Shown one piece after another: positions 6,998 through 13,881 of a DNA stretch of 24,644 nt. The stretch's first letter is position 1. Each line of letters opens with the position of its first letter. A model generated the notes under the pieces. It ran no database searches and was not told where the DNA came from. It worked only from the letters and a program-made list of their open reading frames with translations. A program made the position numbers and the translations under genes. The stretch covers positions 1 through 24,644 of the IMG/VR virus record IMGVR_UViG_3300031705_000851; one strand, 5' to 3'. The DNA is from a virus.

Positions 6998-7693
6998 ATG
7001 AAAATATATGACATACTAGAATCACTAACAGAGGGTCCAAATGACCCTGCTATATTTAAAGCAATCTTTCTTGCGGGTGGCCCAGGCTCCGGCAAAAGTT
7101 ACGTAGCAAGTAAAATACTATCAGGACAAGGTCTTAGACCAGTTAATAGCGATGATGTATATGAATACTTAGCACAGAAGAAAGATATGGATATTGGTGA
7201 TCCAGAAGTAATTGCTAGCGTAGATGGTCAAGAAGTAAGACAACATGCTAAACATATCTCTGATAAAAGACAGAAACATTTGATAGATGGTCGTATTGGT
7301 TTAATTATTGATGGTACAGGAAAAGACGTAACAAAAGTAAAAGAGCAAAGTGAGGCATTACGAAAATTGGGATACGAAACAATGATGGTGTATGTAAACA
7401 CTAGTCTTGATGTTGCTCAAACACGTAATACACAAAGAAAAAGAAAACTACCTGCAGATTTAGTAACAAACATGTGGAACAAGTTACAAAACAACCTAAT
7501 GGGTTTCCAACAAATATTTGGTGCAAGTAACTTCCATGTAGTTGATAATAGTGGTGGATTAGAAGATCCTTCAAGAGCTGAAAATTTTGACAAAGTTTAT
7601 AAAAGTGTTAGAGCATTTATTGCTTCTCCAGTAAAAAGTAGAATAGCTACAAAATGGATAGAAGATCAGCATCAAAGTAAAAAGACCACTTAA
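6998..7693 (+). CDS. P-loop kinase / zeta-toxin-like ATPase (231 aa)
   Basis: A Walker A motif GGPGSGKS occupies residues 27-34, followed by NSDD near 50 (a typical kinase acidic motif), IIDGTGKD near 105, and a basic TRNTQRKRKL lid around 148. This arrangement is that of the AAA_33/zeta-toxin and polynucleotide-kinase-like small-molecule kinases. Members phosphorylate nucleic acid ends, nucleotides or UDP-sugars; this one cannot be assigned. No antitoxin-like neighbour is evident, so a toxin role is not supported. It is under a consensus late promoter with no leader. Confidence 0.75.
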   Translation: MKIYDILESLTEGPNDPAIFKAIFLAGGPGSGKSYVASKILSGQGLRPVNSDDVYEYLAQKKDMDIGDPEVIASVDGQEVRQHAKHISDKRQKHLIDGRIGLIIDGTGKDVTKVKEQSEALRKLGYETMMVYVNTSLDVAQTRNTQRKRKLPADLVTNMWNKLQNNLMGFQQIFGASNFHVVDNSGGLEDPSRAENFDKVYKSVRAFIASPVKSRIATKWIEDQHQSKKTT

Positions 7694-7709
7694 ATACCTC
7701 CAAAAAAGT

Positions 7710-7718
7710 GATAAATAC
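7710..7718 (+). promoter_or_regulatory. Candidate late promoter box upstream of the nuclease gene
   Basis: GATAAATAC lies 51 bases before the ATG at 7770, so a transcript from it would carry a leader of about 47 bases, unlike the leaderless set. A second TTAAATAC at 7690-7697 overlaps the kinase stop codon and may be chance. Confidence 0.4.
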
Positions 7719-7769
7719 ATAGTAACAGCGTCTTTGTTGGCGTTTATTAATTAAGGCATACGGATTAAC

Positions 7770-8117
7770 ATGTACACATATAAAGCAAAACTTATTCGTA
7801 TTGTCGATGGCGATACAATTGACGCAGAAATCGATCTTGGGTTTGATACCGTTGTTCGTAAGCGTATCAGATTGTATGGAATTAATACACCAGATACAAA
7901 AACTAAAGACTTAGATGAAAAGACTAAAGGTCTTGCTTCTAAGCAACGTCTTACTGAGTTACTAGATAATGAGTTTGTTGTAGAAACAATTCTAAACAAA
8001 CGAGGCAAATATGGTCGTGTGCTAGGCGTAGTTTATACTATATCAGCAAATGACAAACGATTGAATATTAACGAAACTTTAGTAAACGAAGGTCACGCTG
8101 TCAAGCATCTATTTTAA
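7770..8117 (+). CDS. Thermonuclease (staphylococcal-nuclease-like, 115 aa)
   Basis: It is a compact SNase/TNase domain: RIVDGDTIDAEI (Ca2+-binding Asp pair), KRIRLYGINTPD (catalytic Arg and the metal-site loop), a helical segment, KYGRVLGVV (second catalytic Arg) and a terminal LVNEGHAV. The usual TPE glutamate is replaced by TPD, so activity may be altered but is not ruled out. It has no signal peptide, so it would act in the cytoplasm, for example in host DNA or RNA breakdown. The length equals the minimal domain. Confidence 0.85.
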   Translation: MYTYKAKLIRIVDGDTIDAEIDLGFDTVVRKRIRLYGINTPDTKTKDLDEKTKGLASKQRLTELLDNEFVVETILNKRGKYGRVLGVVYTISANDKRLNINETLVNEGHAVKHLF

Positions 8118-8139
8118 ATAGATTGTAGGAGAAATTATT

Positions 8140-9426
8140 ATGAGATTATTTGGTATTTGGACAATTTTAGTAGCACTAGTAATTAGTGCAATTGCGGCAT
8201 GGTATAGTATTATAGGCCTGGTTGCAATATTTGCAGCGGCAGTAGTACCAGTTATTATTATGGGTACAGCATTAGAAATAGGCAAAATTACATCAGCGGT
8301 TTGGCTACACTTTAACTGGAAAACGCATAGATGGATGATCAAATGGTATTTAATATTTGCCGTATTATTGCTTATGTTTATTACAAGCATGGGTATTTTT
8401 GGATTCCTATCAAAAGCACACATTGAACAAAATGCACAAGCACTTGAAGGCGTTGCACAACTAGAACGTATTACAGTAGAAATAACACGTGCAGAAGGCG
8501 AGATAGAACGTGCAGAAGGTAAAATTGAAAAACTAGATACAGCAGATACAAGTGCAGATGATAGCATACAAGAAAAGATTGTAACAGCAGAATTAAGCAT
8601 ACAAACAGTATACGATAGATTAAAAGATGATGTTCAGTTTACAAAAGATTCACTAGACCAAGCAGCAGAACCATATCTAAAACAATCGGAACAAGCAGAT
8701 GCTACTATTGAGAAAATGAATACTTATGTAGAAGAAAACAACATAAGAGCATTACAAGGATTAGTTGGAGCAACACAGGATGGTCGTTTAGGCGCCCAGA
8801 CAGCAGCACTTGTTTCAGAATTCCGTGATAAAGTTGAACGAAACAGAATGATGGCATTGTTTCAACTACAAAAAATAAGAGAAAATAGCCAAAGAGAAAC
8901 TAAAGATCTAAGATCAGCGGCAGATAGAACAATAGCACAGACTAATAAACTTATTACTAGATTACGTGAACAGTTAGGTACAGCAACAGATAATGATGTT
9001 GAACCAGCAATACAATTGTTAAGAGTTAAAATTAAAGATTTTGAACTAAGTTTAGATACATTATTTGAAGAAAAATACGCAATAGAAGCCTCGGGTAGAG
9101 TACTTGAAGCAGAAGTAGGCCCTGTAAAATATATTGCAGAGCTAGTATACGGAGAAGATGCAAATAGAGATGCACTAGAAGATGCAGTTAGATGGGTAAT
9201 ACTTATACTTGTTATAGTGTTTGATCCTCTTGCAATTGTGCTAGTTATTTCAGGTATAGCTCTTATTGAAGAAAACCCAAGAAAAACGAGGACACGTAAT
9301 GAGCAACCACATACAGAAAATCCAAAAAAAGAGACCAAGTTGGTGGAAAAAATTATCAAGAAAACTTCAACCAAAGAAGATAGTCCAGCACCTAAAAAAA
9401 TCGTAGAGCCAAAAAAAAAGAACTAA
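8140..9426 (+). CDS. Membrane protein with long coiled coil (428 aa, zero-frame product)
   Basis: Two or three transmembrane helices occupy about residues 5-50 and 68-90. A charged, helical region of some 260 residues, typical of coiled coil, follows, and another hydrophobic segment of one or two helices lies at about 346-375. Within it, IRALQGLVGATQDGRLGAQT (about 205-224) resembles the start of a peptidoglycan-binding type 1 domain. The C-terminus is Lys/Pro-rich and ends at a slippery A-tract (9411-9419) two codons before the stop. A -1 shift would add the reading frame that ends at 9737. The ribosome binding site TAGGAG precedes the ATG. Function unknown; an inner-membrane or envelope-spanning role is possible. 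Confidence 0.75.
   Translation: MRLFGIWTILVALVISAIAAWYSIIGLVAIFAAAVVPVIIMGTALEIGKITSAVWLHFNWKTHRWMIKWYLIFAVLLLMFITSMGIFGFLSKAHIEQNAQALEGVAQLERITVEITRAEGEIERAEGKIEKLDTADTSADDSIQEKIVTAELSIQTVYDRLKDDVQFTKDSLDQAAEPYLKQSEQADATIEKMNTYVEENNIRALQGLVGATQDGRLGAQTAALVSEFRDKVERNRMMALFQLQKIRENSQRETKDLRSAADRTIAQTNKLITRLREQLGTATDNDVEPAIQLLRVKIKDFELSLDTLFEEKYAIEASGRVLEAEVGPVKYIAELVYGEDANRDALEDAVRWVILILVIVFDPLAIVLVISGIALIEENPRKTRTRNEQPHTENPKKETKLVEKIIKKTSTKEDSPAPKKIVEPKKKN
9414..9420 (+). other. Candidate -1 ribosomal frameshift site (A AAA AAG)
   Basis: The heptamer A-AAA-AAG is in exact zero-frame phase (codons AAA 9415-9417, AAG 9418-9420), the same slippery sequence as E. coli dnaX. It is followed by AAC and the TAA stop. 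The -1 frame is open from 9396 to 9737 and has no ATG start and no well-spaced ribosome binding site. No strong downstream stem-loop was found, only ACCT/AGGT pairing at about 9431-9455. Confidence 0.45.
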
Positions 9427-9455
9427 AGGGACCTGAATCAATTGAATTTCAAGGT

Positions 9456-9737
9456 GTGGTGTATGAACCTACACACTATGCATACGAACGTATTAAAGAA
9501 CAAATTGATCTTAACGTTCTGAATCGCAAAAGTTCAGCAAGACAAAAGATGGTAAATAATATTGTAGACAGATTAGAGATAACTGATCCTACAAGAGATA
9601 ACGATACTGACATTGTTAAAAAGCAGTTAGAAGTAATGTTTGAAGAAGACCAAGCAAAAGCAAACGAACTACTTAACGCAGATACTAATCATATACTTGA
9701 AGTATATAATAAAATAATCAAGGACGCAAAGAAATAG
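9456..9737 (+). CDS. Hypothetical helical protein, possibly the frameshift extension of the preceding gene
   Basis: From the GTG at 9456 this gives 93 residues. It is a soluble, charged, helical protein (VYEPTHYAYERIKEQI, then SSARQKM and KKQLEVMFEEDQ). The frame is open upstream to 9396 and its in-frame residues (LKGPESIEFQG) look like real protein, yet no ATG is available. The GTG has AAGG only one or two bases before it, too close to serve as a ribosome binding site. I therefore favour expression as a -1 frameshift fusion to the membrane protein ending at 9426, giving about 530 residues. Independent GTG initiation is the alternative. Confidence 0.6.
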   Translation: MVYEPTHYAYERIKEQIDLNVLNRKSSARQKMVNNIVDRLEITDPTRDNDTDIVKKQLEVMFEEDQAKANELLNADTNHILEVYNKIIKDAKK

Positions 9738-9740
9738 TTA

Positions 9741-10193
9741 ATGAAACCAAACGATAATAGCAGTTATACAGTAACAGCACCAGATTTATTCCTATCAGAA
9801 AATGGAGTAAACGTTTTAATAACAAGCACAGATATAGAACTAGTTAATGGAATCAAATTATTATTTGAAAAGTTTATCAGCACCAGTGTCATTTTTAATG
9901 TTCAGTTAACTCAATCAGACCCAGCAACTATGCCATGGATGTGGCACGTTAGTAGAACATGTGAATATATGGTAGTTGACCTTGATACATGTGCGTGGGA
10001 AGATATTATGGCTGCGTTATTAAAAACAAAAACACCTAACCATACTGTATTATTTTATACAGCAAAAGGAGTTAGGAGAGAAGCAATTAAGTTAATTAAT
10101 GCAACAAGCAGTTATATTACAATTACAAACTTAGAAGAATTAAACAAGTTCTTAGACATTGATACCAGGTACCCAGGCATGCCAGATGAGTAG
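9741..10193 (+). CDS. Hypothetical protein upstream of ClpX (150 aa)
   Basis: It starts three bases after the previous stop, with no clear ribosome binding site, and ends by overlapping the clpX start. The sequence alternates strands and helices. VLITSTDIELVNGIKLLFEKF near 25 and YMVVDLDTCAWEDIMAALLK near 73 look like a Rossmann- or receiver-like fold. The usual phospho-acceptor context is not convincing. Because it is translationally coupled to clpX it could be a partner or adaptor for the unfoldase, but nothing in the sequence proves this. Confidence 0.65.
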   Translation: MKPNDNSSYTVTAPDLFLSENGVNVLITSTDIELVNGIKLLFEKFISTSVIFNVQLTQSDPATMPWMWHVSRTCEYMVVDLDTCAWEDIMAALLKTKTPNHTVLFYTAKGVRREAIKLINATSSYITITNLEELNKFLDIDTRYPGMPDE

Positions 10194-11388
10194 TAATCCA
10201 TATTGCAATTTTTGCGGTAAAAACAAACATCAAACTAAAAAACTTTTAGCCGGAAATGATGGAACGCACATTTGTGATGGATGTGTTGATCTTTGTCATG
10301 ACATACTTATTAAAGAAAAAGCCAAAGCAACAGCACAACCAGAATCAGCAGCACGCCTTAAAGTACCTACACCGCTAGAATTACATGAACACTTAAATAG
10401 ATACGTAATAGGACAAACCACCGCTAAAAAGACGCTTAGTGTAGCTGTATACAACCATTACAAGCGTATTAAGAACACAACACAAGTAAAGCTACAAAAG
10501 AATAACGTGTTAATTGCAGGACCAACAGGAACAGGCAAAACACTAATTGCAGCCACATTGGCATCATATTTAGATGTTCCATTTGTAGTTACAGATGCAA
10601 CCACTATTACTGAAAGTGGATATGCAGGAGATGATTCAGAAGTACTAATAGATAAGCTATTACAAGCGGCCGACTATGATGTAGAAAAAGCACAATTAGG
10701 TATTATATACGTAGACGAAATTGATAAAAAAGCAAAGCGTAATGACATGGTAACATTAAGCCGTGATGTAAGTGGCGAAGGTGTACAACAGAGCTTGCTA
10801 AAATTGATGGAAGGTGTTACAATAACAGTACCGAACAAACATGGAAGCCAACCAGAGAAAGTAGATATTGATACAACTAATATTCTGTTTATAGTTGGCG
10901 GTGCGTTTATAGGGTTAGATGATATTGTAAAGCAGCGTATAGGAAAAGGCAAAATTGGCTTCAATGATGACCAAGCAAAAACAATAGATAATTGGGAAGA
11001 ACACTTACAAACCCCTGACTTAGTCAAGTATGGACTTATTCCAGAGTTTGTAGGAAGATTACCAAGTGTAAACGTTTTACACCAATTAACCAAGGAAGAA
11101 CTGATAAGAATACTAACAGAACCACAAGATTCAATAATAGATCAAATAAAAGTGCTTTTTTCACTTGACAAAATAGAAATAGAGTTTAATATAAAAGCAT
11201 TGGAAGAGATTGCATCTATTGCAATAGAACAAGACCTCGGAGCAAGAGGTTTAAGAAAGATACTGGATTCAGCACTTGTTGAAACACAATACCAGTTACC
11301 ACAACTAAGAGAGAGCGGGGTGTCAAAAATTATAATAACAGATAAAGTAATCACCGATGGTCACACACCATTAATGGTTAAAGGATAA
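10186..11388 (+). CDS. clpX: ATP-dependent Clp protease ATP-binding subunit ClpX (400 aa)
   Basis: It is a complete ClpX. The N-terminal zinc domain uses C7, C10, C30 and C33. Walker A is GPTGTGKT (112-119), Walker B is IIYVDE (173-178), and sensor 2 is GARGLR near the C-terminus. The IGF loop (257-259), which docks on ClpP, is intact, so it should pair with ClpP at 6372. Two substrate-gripping loops differ from E. coli: the pore loop GYVG is GYAG (145-148), and the RKH loop reads NKH. ATG 10186 overlaps the upstream gene and gives the canonical N-terminus. ClpX recognises ssrA tags ending LAA, as encoded by the tmRNA at 22767. Confidence 0.96.
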   Translation: MSSNPYCNFCGKNKHQTKKLLAGNDGTHICDGCVDLCHDILIKEKAKATAQPESAARLKVPTPLELHEHLNRYVIGQTTAKKTLSVAVYNHYKRIKNTTQVKLQKNNVLIAGPTGTGKTLIAATLASYLDVPFVVTDATTITESGYAGDDSEVLIDKLLQAADYDVEKAQLGIIYVDEIDKKAKRNDMVTLSRDVSGEGVQQSLLKLMEGVTITVPNKHGSQPEKVDIDTTNILFIVGGAFIGLDDIVKQRIGKGKIGFNDDQAKTIDNWEEHLQTPDLVKYGLIPEFVGRLPSVNVLHQLTKEELIRILTEPQDSIIDQIKVLFSLDKIEIEFNIKALEEIASIAIEQDLGARGLRKILDSALVETQYQLPQLRESGVSKIIITDKVITDGHTPLMVKG

Positions 11389-11389
11389 T

Positions 11390-11911
11390 ATGAAAAATTC
11401 ATCAAATAGTCCTCAAACCAGATTTCGTATTACAGCTAACGAAAAGATAAGAGCTACAGAAGTAAGAGTAATTGCACGTGATGAGGATAGTGTTGTAATG
11501 TCAACAGCTAGCGCATTACATTCAGCAAGGAATCAAGGATTGGATTTAATCCTTATTAATGAAAAAGCAGATCCACCATTATGTAGAATCGTAGAAATGA
11601 ATAAATATTTGTACGAACAGAAACAAAAAGAAAAAGCAGAGAAAAAACGCCAACGTGATAATCTAACTGATCAGAAAGAAATCCGTATGGGCTTAAACAT
11701 TGATCGCAATGATATGCAAACTAAAGCAAATCATGCTAAAAAGTTTATAGAACAAAAAGCAAAAGTCACGGTGACAATTGTTTTAAAAGGCCGAGAAAGA
11801 GGCAAACAGGACATGGCAAGGGACTTGTTGACTAGCTTTGCAGAAATGCTAGAAGTTGAGTATGATACGATAAATAGTCAAAACAACAGAGTCATAGGGC
11901 GTGTAAAGTAG
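11390..11911 (+). CDS. infC: Translation initiation factor IF-3 (173 aa)
   Basis: Both IF-3 domains are present. The N-terminal domain has RITANEKIRATEVRVI and the signature PPLCRIVEMNKYLYE near 62-76. A lysine-rich helical linker follows, then the C-terminal domain has KEIRMGLNID, AKKFIEQKAKVTVTIVLKGRE and a short end. IF-3 binds the 30S platform, prevents premature 50S joining and checks the start codon. The start is ATG with AAAGGATAA upstream, not the rare AUU used for autoregulation in many bacteria. It begins one base after the clpX stop and is followed by bS21. IF-3 also influences the use of leaderless mRNAs, which is relevant to the leaderless late genes predicted here. Confidence 0.95.
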   Translation: MKNSSNSPQTRFRITANEKIRATEVRVIARDEDSVVMSTASALHSARNQGLDLILINEKADPPLCRIVEMNKYLYEQKQKEKAEKKRQRDNLTDQKEIRMGLNIDRNDMQTKANHAKKFIEQKAKVTVTIVLKGRERGKQDMARDLLTSFAEMLEVEYDTINSQNNRVIGRVK

Positions 11912-11917
11912 GAACAA

Positions 11918-12190
11918 ATGGAAAAAAGAAAATATCCACCTAGAGATAGGAACAACGATAGAGATAACAAAAATAATGGACTGTCAGTTGAAGTCAGAAA
12001 CAACAACGTAGATCAGGCCATGAGAAAGTTAAAAAAGAAAATAATGAATGATGGAATGTTACAAGAGTTACGCGAACGCCAGCATTTTACAAGTAATACA
12101 GAAAAACGATTGAAGCGCCTGGCTGCGGCACGTGCTAGAGATCGTAAGCGTATGGCCAAGGATAAGATAGACAAAAAAAGGCTATACTAA
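11918..12190 (+). CDS. rpsU: Ribosomal protein bS21 (90 aa)
   Basis: The core SVEVRNNNVDQAMRKLKKK followed by RERQHFTSNTEKRLKR and the Lys/Arg-rich C-terminal tail ending RLY are the signatures of bS21. About 20 extra charged residues precede the core. bS21 lies on the 30S platform near the anti-Shine-Dalgarno region and affects mRNA selection. Phage-encoded bS21 is known from phages of marine bacteria and is thought to replace the host protein. The ribosome binding site AGGAA overlaps the infC stop, so the two are co-translated. The pairing with IF-3 points to deliberate retuning of initiation. Confidence 0.93.
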   Translation: MEKRKYPPRDRNNDRDNKNNGLSVEVRNNNVDQAMRKLKKKIMNDGMLQELRERQHFTSNTEKRLKRLAAARARDRKRMAKDKIDKKRLY

Positions 12191-12198
12191 AAGAATTT

Positions 12199-12242
12199 GT
12201 ATACATGTAGTATACGAATAGGCGAGACGCCGAAAGGGTCTC
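12199..12242 (+). promoter_or_regulatory. Leader of hsp20 with inverted repeat and GAAA hairpin
   Basis: GTATAC-N5-GTATAC (12199-12215) is an inverted repeat. Downstream, GAGAC/GTCTC plus CC/GG close a GAAA tetraloop with one bulged G (12224-12242). It could be an operator plus a stabilising 5' hairpin or a thermosensor for Hsp20; the hairpin does not cover the AAGGAG ribosome binding site at 12263-12268. No convincing -35/-10 pair was found. Confidence 0.45.
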
Positions 12243-12275
12243 ATTATAAACATCTTGCTTAAAAGGAGATAAAAG

Positions 12276-12701
12276 ATGAAAACATTAACAACACTTGATC
12301 TGCAGAAGATCGCACCATATGCAGTTGGATTTGACAGAATAATTTCTGACATGTTTCAATACGCAGATAATAACGTAGCAAGCACAGGCTACCCACCATA
12401 TAACATTCGCAAAGAAGGTGACAAGTTTCAAATTGAAATTGCACTAGCTGGTGTTACCAAAGAAGATTTAGAAATCAACTTAGAAGATGGACAGCTAACA
12501 ATCTCACATGACCCAGAGGAAACTCAAGTCGATGTAGAGTATTTGCACAGAGGTATTGCACAACGCAAGTTCAAGCGTACTTGGACACTTAGCGATGATG
12601 TAATTGTAAAAGGTGCTCAAATGGAAAACGGAATGCTTTATGTAGAATTAGAGCGTATTGTACCAGATGAGAAAAAACCACGTACAATTAAAATCGATTA
12701 A
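12276..12701 (+). CDS. Small heat-shock protein, Hsp20/IbpA type (141 aa)
   Basis: The alpha-crystallin domain is complete. PPYNIRKEGDKFQIEIALAG opens it, KEDLEINLEDGQLTI follows, then YLHRGIAQRKFKRTWTL and NGMLYVELERIVP. The C-terminal IxI-like TIKID anchors oligomers. The N-terminus (LQKIAPYAVGFDRI) is like IbpA. It is an ATP-independent holdase that keeps unfolded proteins soluble. sHSP genes are common in T4-like phages of cyanobacteria. The setting between IF-3/bS21 and ClpS, with ClpX and ClpP nearby, makes it part of a proteostasis cluster. A strong AAGGAG ribosome binding site is present. Confidence 0.93.
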   Translation: MKTLTTLDLQKIAPYAVGFDRIISDMFQYADNNVASTGYPPYNIRKEGDKFQIEIALAGVTKEDLEINLEDGQLTISHDPEETQVDVEYLHRGIAQRKFKRTWTLSDDVIVKGAQMENGMLYVELERIVPDEKKPRTIKID

Positions 12702-12705
12702 ATAC
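12698..12705 (+). promoter_or_regulatory. Candidate late promoter box upstream of clpS
   Basis: TTAAATAC overlaps the hsp20 stop codon. Predicted +1 is G12710, giving a leader of about 70 bases before clpS. The overlap with a stop codon means chance cannot be excluded. Confidence 0.35.
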
Positions 12706-12724
12706 TAATGTAAGCGTTAAAACG

Positions 12725-12749
12725 GTGTAGGGGAGTTCTTCCTCTACAC
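12725..12749 (+). terminator. Hairpin between hsp20 and clpS (weak terminator or leader stem)
   Basis: GTGTAGGGGAG pairs with TTCCTCTACAC over 11 positions including G-U pairs, with a three-base loop. Only TTT and an A/T mix follow, so it may be a partial terminator or mRNA-stabilising stem. Confidence 0.5.
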
Positions 12750-12780
12750 TTTAAACTAAATTAATTTCAAAAGGTAAAAC

Positions 12781-13083
12781 ATGTCATCAACATCAACAGC
12801 AGCAGTAGCAGAAAAACAAACGTTAGCATCACCTAACAAATATATGGTTATTTTTCTAAATGACAACGTAACACCTATGGAATATGTAATCCAAGTACTA
12901 TTAGCATTCTATGGTAAAACAACAGAAGAAGCAAATGATATTACAGTGGAAGTACATGAAAAGGGTCGATCTATAGCAGGCATGTATAGTTACGAAGTAG
13001 CTGAACAAAAATGTATTGAAACTGTTACAGACGCAAGAAAGCATAACTATCCACTTGATGTAGTTATGGAAGAAACTACCTAA
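12781..13083 (+). CDS. clpS: ClpS adaptor protein (100 aa)
   Basis: The ClpS fold is evident: YMVIFLNDNVTPMEYVIQVL (residues 21-40), VEVHEKG with H59, YEVAEQK and YPLDVVMEE at the end. The N-degron pocket residues N27, D28, M33 and H59 correspond to E. coli N34, D35, M40 and H66. The next Asp of the usual NDD is Asn here. ClpS delivers N-end-rule substrates to ClpA in bacteria. No ClpA is visible in this window, so it would use host ClpA or alter substrate choice. Its N-terminal tail (about 18 residues) is of a length that could still engage the unfoldase. Confidence 0.93.
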   Translation: MSSTSTAAVAEKQTLASPNKYMVIFLNDNVTPMEYVIQVLLAFYGKTTEEANDITVEVHEKGRSIAGMYSYEVAEQKCIETVTDARKHNYPLDVVMEETT

Positions 13084-13099
13084 ATTCTCAAAATTACTA

Positions 13100-13136
13100 T
13101 TGACAAAGTATATTTTTGTGTTATAATAGCTATAAC
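13100..13136 (+). promoter_or_regulatory. Sigma70-type promoter with inverted repeat at -10/+1
   Basis: TTGACA (13100-13105) and TATAAT (13122-13127) are 16 bases apart. GTTATA-ATAGC-TATAAC (13120-13136) is a perfect inverted repeat spanning the -10 and start region, a possible operator. It drives the cupin operon. Confidence 0.75.
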
Positions 13137-13154
13137 ATACAAGGTAATCTGGTT

Positions 13155-13487
13155 ATGAATAAAGTAAATATACAAAATATTGCAGGCAAAATAGCAAAGA
13201 AAGATGATCGTTACACAGTAACAGATAATACTGATCTTGCTAACTTAGTGCTTAGTAGTACATTATTAAAAGCTAATTGCTCTACGAATGGACATTTTCA
13301 CGTAGGACAAGAAGAAATATACTTCTTTGTAGACGGTTCTGGTAAGATGGAACTTGATGAAGAAATAATTCACTTTGTAGCAGGCGATATTGTGCAAATA
13401 CCAAATGGAGCATTTCATAAAGTAAGTGCAGGTCCACTTGGTGCATATTTTGTATGTGTATTTGATGGGAAACGATATGGTAGCTGA
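13155..13487 (+). CDS. Single-domain cupin (110 aa)
   Basis: The cupin metal motif is HFHVGQEE (H47, H49, E53/E54) and the second motif is GDIVQIPNGAFHKV with H88. Together they make a complete metal site on a small beta-barrel. Cupins of this size include sugar isomerases, dioxygenases and sensors. The reaction cannot be named, though a sugar-phosphate or nucleotide-sugar role would suit the neighbouring cytidylyltransferase. ATG 13155 gives a normal N-terminus; AAGG lies ten bases upstream, rather far. Its end overlaps the next gene by 11 bases. Confidence 0.8.
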   Translation: MNKVNIQNIAGKIAKKDDRYTVTDNTDLANLVLSSTLLKANCSTNGHFHVGQEEIYFFVDGSGKMELDEEIIHFVAGDIVQIPNGAFHKVSAGPLGAYFVCVFDGKRYGS

Positions 13488-13881
13488 TTTAGACCCCAAT
13501 GAAGTAATCGAAGACGCAAAAGAGAAATTTAAAGACAGTCAAATGACTAAAGCTGGCAAGCTAGCAATGGAGCTGAGTCATGAGAAAAGACGTCTAAAAA
13601 AAGAATTAGCAGAATTACAAACAGAAGTAGAAGACCTAACACCTACTACGCCAGTTGGTACAGTTGACTGGTATGTAAAATGGATAGCAATGGGTCTTGC
13701 AGTTGCTGGTGTATTCTTAATGAGTGCAGGCTTTGCATATTGGGGACAAGTTGCTTATATTGTCAGTAGTATTGGCTGGGTGTTTGTGGGAATGGCATGG
13801 GGCGATAGAGCTATTATGATTGGTAGTGCTATTACAGGAACAGCCGTAGCAATGAATTTTGTAGAGAGGTTAATGGTATGA
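13477..13881 (+). CDS. Membrane protein with N-terminal coiled coil (134 aa)
   Basis: Residues 1-55 are charged and helical (HEKRRLKKELAELQTEVEDL), likely a coiled coil facing the cytoplasm. Two or three hydrophobic segments follow (WIAMGLAVAGVFLMSAGFAYW, then VAYIVSSIGWVFVGMAW, then a glycine/alanine-rich stretch). ATG 13477 with GGGA six bases upstream is preferred; ATG 13465 is an alternative. It overlaps the cupin gene and its stop overlaps the next ATG, so it belongs to the cupin-to-GuaC operon. The family is not recognised. Confidence 0.7.
   Translation: MVADLDPNEVIEDAKEKFKDSQMTKAGKLAMELSHEKRRLKKELAELQTEVEDLTPTTPVGTVDWYVKWIAMGLAVAGVFLMSAGFAYWGQVAYIVSSIGWVFVGMAWGDRAIMIGSAITGTAVAMNFVERLMV

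Noticed and set aside
6998-7693. Toxin-antitoxin system based on the zeta-toxin-like fold
   Set aside because: There is no small antitoxin gene next to it, and the fold is shared by many ordinary phage kinases.
7690-7697. TTAAATAC as a late promoter
   Set aside because: It overlaps the kinase stop codon, and no gene start or purine-led leader follows at a sensible distance; GATAAATAC 20 bases later is better placed.
8862-9374. Long reverse-strand open frames, such as those opposite the coiled-coil gene and opposite clpX (10674-11093)
   Set aside because: They lie fully opposite well-supported genes, have low-complexity Ser/Ile/Thr-rich products and lack ribosome binding sites.
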